From assembly GCA_937983315.1 (NCBI GenBank), contig CALKAH010000002.1, positions 1 to 7,157 of the forward strand: 7,157 nt of DNA, read 5' to 3'. A program made the translations under genes and the position numbers. Source of the DNA: an uncultured Acholeplasmataceae bacterium (lineage in GTDB: Bacteria; Bacillota_I; Bacilli_A; Acholeplasmatales; Acholeplasmataceae). A model generated the notes under the pieces. That model was not told where the DNA came from, ran no database searches, and saw only the letters and a list, made by a program, of their open reading frames with translations. Shown piece after piece: positions 5,492 through 7,157 of this stretch (within the stretch, counting starts at the first letter, position 1; each line of letters begins with the position of its first letter).

Positions 5492-7157
5492 AGAAAATCA
5501 CGACCAGTTTATTCTTCCTCGTGCTTGCTTTATTTCTAGCAAGTTGCACAGGAAATATCACCATTGATGGTCTAAGTGAAGTGAGCCTTAAAGAAGGTGA
5601 CACACTGACACTTCCTGTAGAATCGACGGATAAGAAGGGATTGACATTTATTTCGTCAAACAATGATATTGTCACCGTTGATGAAGATGGCAAGATCACT
5701 GCAATCACAGAAGGTGTAGCAACCATCACGGTTGGATCAATCTCTAACGATGAAGTGACCTTTGAGATTACGGTGACGGTTCTAAAACGCATCACACTTG
5801 AAGCGACGACTTCAACGATTGTGATCACTGCAGGTGACACACAAGAAGTAGGGTATACATCAAATGATGAAGTGACCTTTTCAACATCATCTTCAACAGT
5901 ATTTACAGTGGATGATGAAGGGATCATCACAGGCGTATCTGAAGGTAGTGCAACACTCACGATCACTTCAGTAGCCGATCCCGCTGTTAAAGTCGATATC
6001 ACGATTACAGTTCGTAAGGTAGTTACACTTAGTGTGACAGATTACGAACACGACATGATTGTTGGCGAAACAGGTCAAATCACTGTATTAAGCGAAGAAG
6101 ATGTTACGTATGAATCGCTTGATGAAACCATTTTAACCGTAAGTGATACCGGTATTGTGACACCTCTACTTGCTGGTGAAACAACGGTTGTCATCACATC
6201 AGCTTATGATGAAGATGTCAAAGAAGAAATCGTGATTAAGGTGTATAACCCAATCGAAAGTCTATCTGTTATTGGACCTACCGATGTGACTCTTTATGGA
6301 AAAGAAGAAACATTATCGGTTGAAGTTTTCCCAAACCAAGCTTATCCCTATGTCACATGGAGCAGTTCAAATGAAGAGATTGCAACCATTGATGCAACAG
6401 GAAAAATTGTCGTTCTCCAAGCAGGAGAGGTTGACTTCATAGCAACATCCACAATGAATGATCAAGTTGTAGCAACTCACTCTCTTGATATTCGAAATCA
6501 GATCGTTGTGGATAGTACATTAACCTCAGGTTCAATCCCTTTCTTAACTATGGAGTTTACTTATGGTTATGATGCGTTTAGAACCATTCAGGACGCACTT
6601 GAAGTCGGTGTTGATGGTGTCTATATCTTTGTCTTAGAAGGTAACTATACAGGTGATTTCACCATCACCCAAGATGATATGTTCTTATTAGGTAGAGATA
6701 ATACAAACGTTCAAGGTCACATCACGGTTGATGCTGATGGTGTCTATATCGACAAACTCATCATGACAGGAAATTCATCCATTACATCAACATCAACACA
6801 TGAAGATCTCGTGATTACAAACATCCAAGCAACCGATATTACAGGTTCATTCATCACGTTATCAAACATGTCGGGTCTTGTTTATATTGAAAATAATACA
6901 ATCGACGGAGCAACAGGCACAGCAATTAGCTTAACGGGTTCTCATGATGGAGAAATCATGATTAGAAAGAACATCTTGACCGATGTTATGACAGCAATAT
7001 CGGTTAAACCGAGTGCAACACACTTAGAAACACTCGAAATCAAAGTTGAACGTAACGATATCTTAAACGTGACCGATGGCATCATCATTGAAAACACAGC
7101 AACCATTCACGCGTACGTACGTTTTAACTCCATTGTTAATGCTTCGGGATTCTTAGC
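5488..7157 (+). CDS. Surface lipoprotein with four BIG2-like domains and a beta-helix-like region, 3'-truncated
   Basis: The frame is open from the ATG to the window end: 556 residues plus a partial codon, with no stop. It starts with a lipoprotein signal peptide, MKKITTSLFF then a hydrophobic stretch, ending in lipobox LASC with Cys20 as the predicted lipidated residue. Four BIG2-type Ig-like domains follow at about 24-97, 100-175, 177-253 and 255-337, each with the typical S-x-D/N-E/D-x-I/V-x-T-V-D-x-x-G-x-I-T turn followed by G-x-A/T-T-I/V-x-I. From about 355 the sequence changes to short beta rungs (YDAFRTIQDAL, then repeated IENNTIDG / IRKNILTD / VERNDILN / VRFNSIVN units), as in right-handed parallel beta-helix proteins. 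The likely role is surface adhesion or glycan binding, possibly with lyase or hydrolase activity in the helix; no catalytic residues can be assigned. It overlaps the upstream gene by four bases and probably belongs to the same operon. Confidence 0.88.
   Translation, partial: MKKITTSLFFLVLALFLASCTGNITIDGLSEVSLKEGDTLTLPVESTDKKGLTFISSNNDIVTVDEDGKITAITEGVATITVGSISNDEVTFEITVTVLKRITLEATTSTIVITAGDTQEVGYTSNDEVTFSTSSSTVFTVDDEGIITGVSEGSATLTITSVADPAVKVDITITVRKVVTLSVTDYEHDMIVGETGQITVLSEEDVTYESLDETILTVSDTGIVTPLLAGETTVVITSAYDEDVKEEIVIKVYNPIESLSVIGPTDVTLYGKEETLSVEVFPNQAYPYVTWSSSNEEIATIDATGKIVVLQAGEVDFIATSTMNDQVVATHSLDIRNQIVVDSTLTSGSIPFLTMEFTYGYDAFRTIQDALEVGVDGVYIFVLEGNYTGDFTITQDDMFLLGRDNTNVQGHITVDADGVYIDKLIMTGNSSITSTSTHEDLVITNIQATDITGSFITLSNMSGLVYIENNTIDGATGTAISLTGSHDGEIMIRKNILTDVMTAISVKPSATHLETLEIKVERNDILNVTDGIIIENTATIHAYVRFNSIVNASGFL
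5557..6498 (+). repeat. Array of four BIG2-like domains
   Basis: Residues 24-337 of the lipoprotein hold four units of about 75-80 residues. The shared turn reads IVTVDEDGKITAI, VFTVDDEGIITGV, ILTVSDTGIVTPL and IATIDATGKIVVL in units 1 to 4. Unit 4 has the canonical VTWSSSNEEIATID form; units 1-3 have lost the Trp, with F, F and Y in its place. Confidence 0.8.

Noticed and set aside
5448..6002. Minus-strand 184-codon open frame
   Set aside because: It lies opposite the lipoprotein gene, which has a signal peptide, lipobox and BIG2 domains. The minus-strand product is Ser/Thr/Val-rich low-complexity sequence, as expected from the complement of beta-strand codons, and matches no family I recognise.

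Overview
The window is a gap-free run of four overlapping plus-strand genes, cut at both ends. The first 47 bases are not genomic: they match the Illumina P5/TruSeq universal adapter, so this is the edge of a short-read assembly contig and the first gene is truncated artificially.

Organism. Moderately AT-rich DNA, strong Shine-Dalgarno sites, a Gram-positive-style lipobox protein and a C-terminal membrane anchor without an outer-membrane context suggest a Bacillota or Mycoplasmatota (Acholeplasma/Izemoplasma-like) metagenomic lineage. TGA is used as a stop twice and tryptophan is always TGG, which argues against the Mycoplasma code. The CX10C repeats before the anchor remind me of Acholeplasma/Izemoplasma surface proteins, but this is a weak taxonomic hint.

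Layout. (1) Positions 1-47: adapter. (2) 50-595: C-terminal part of a GHL10 (DUF187, YngK/DigH-type) glycoside-hydrolase-like protein. (3) 582-4442: a 1286-residue secreted, membrane-anchored protein with two complete GHL10 modules separated by four Ig-like repeats, then a Cys-rich stalk and a transmembrane helix. (4) 4439-5491: a 350-residue serine hydrolase of the beta-lactamase/CubicO family resembling Bacillus YbbE/AmiE, without a signal peptide. (5) 5488-7157 and beyond: a lipoprotein with four BIG2-like domains followed by a beta-helix-like region, cut by the window end.

The genes overlap by 14, 4 and 4 bases, so they very probably form one transcript. No promoter, terminator, RNA gene, mobile element or CRISPR array was found. 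The shared theme is extracytoplasmic glycan processing: three GHL10 domains on or outside the membrane, a probable surface adhesin or glycan-binding lipoprotein, and a cytosolic AmiE-like hydrolase. Characterised relatives (E. coli DigH, B. subtilis AmiE) act on peptidoglycan, so a peptidoglycan-fragment scavenging operon is the leading hypothesis, but it is not proven by the sequence.
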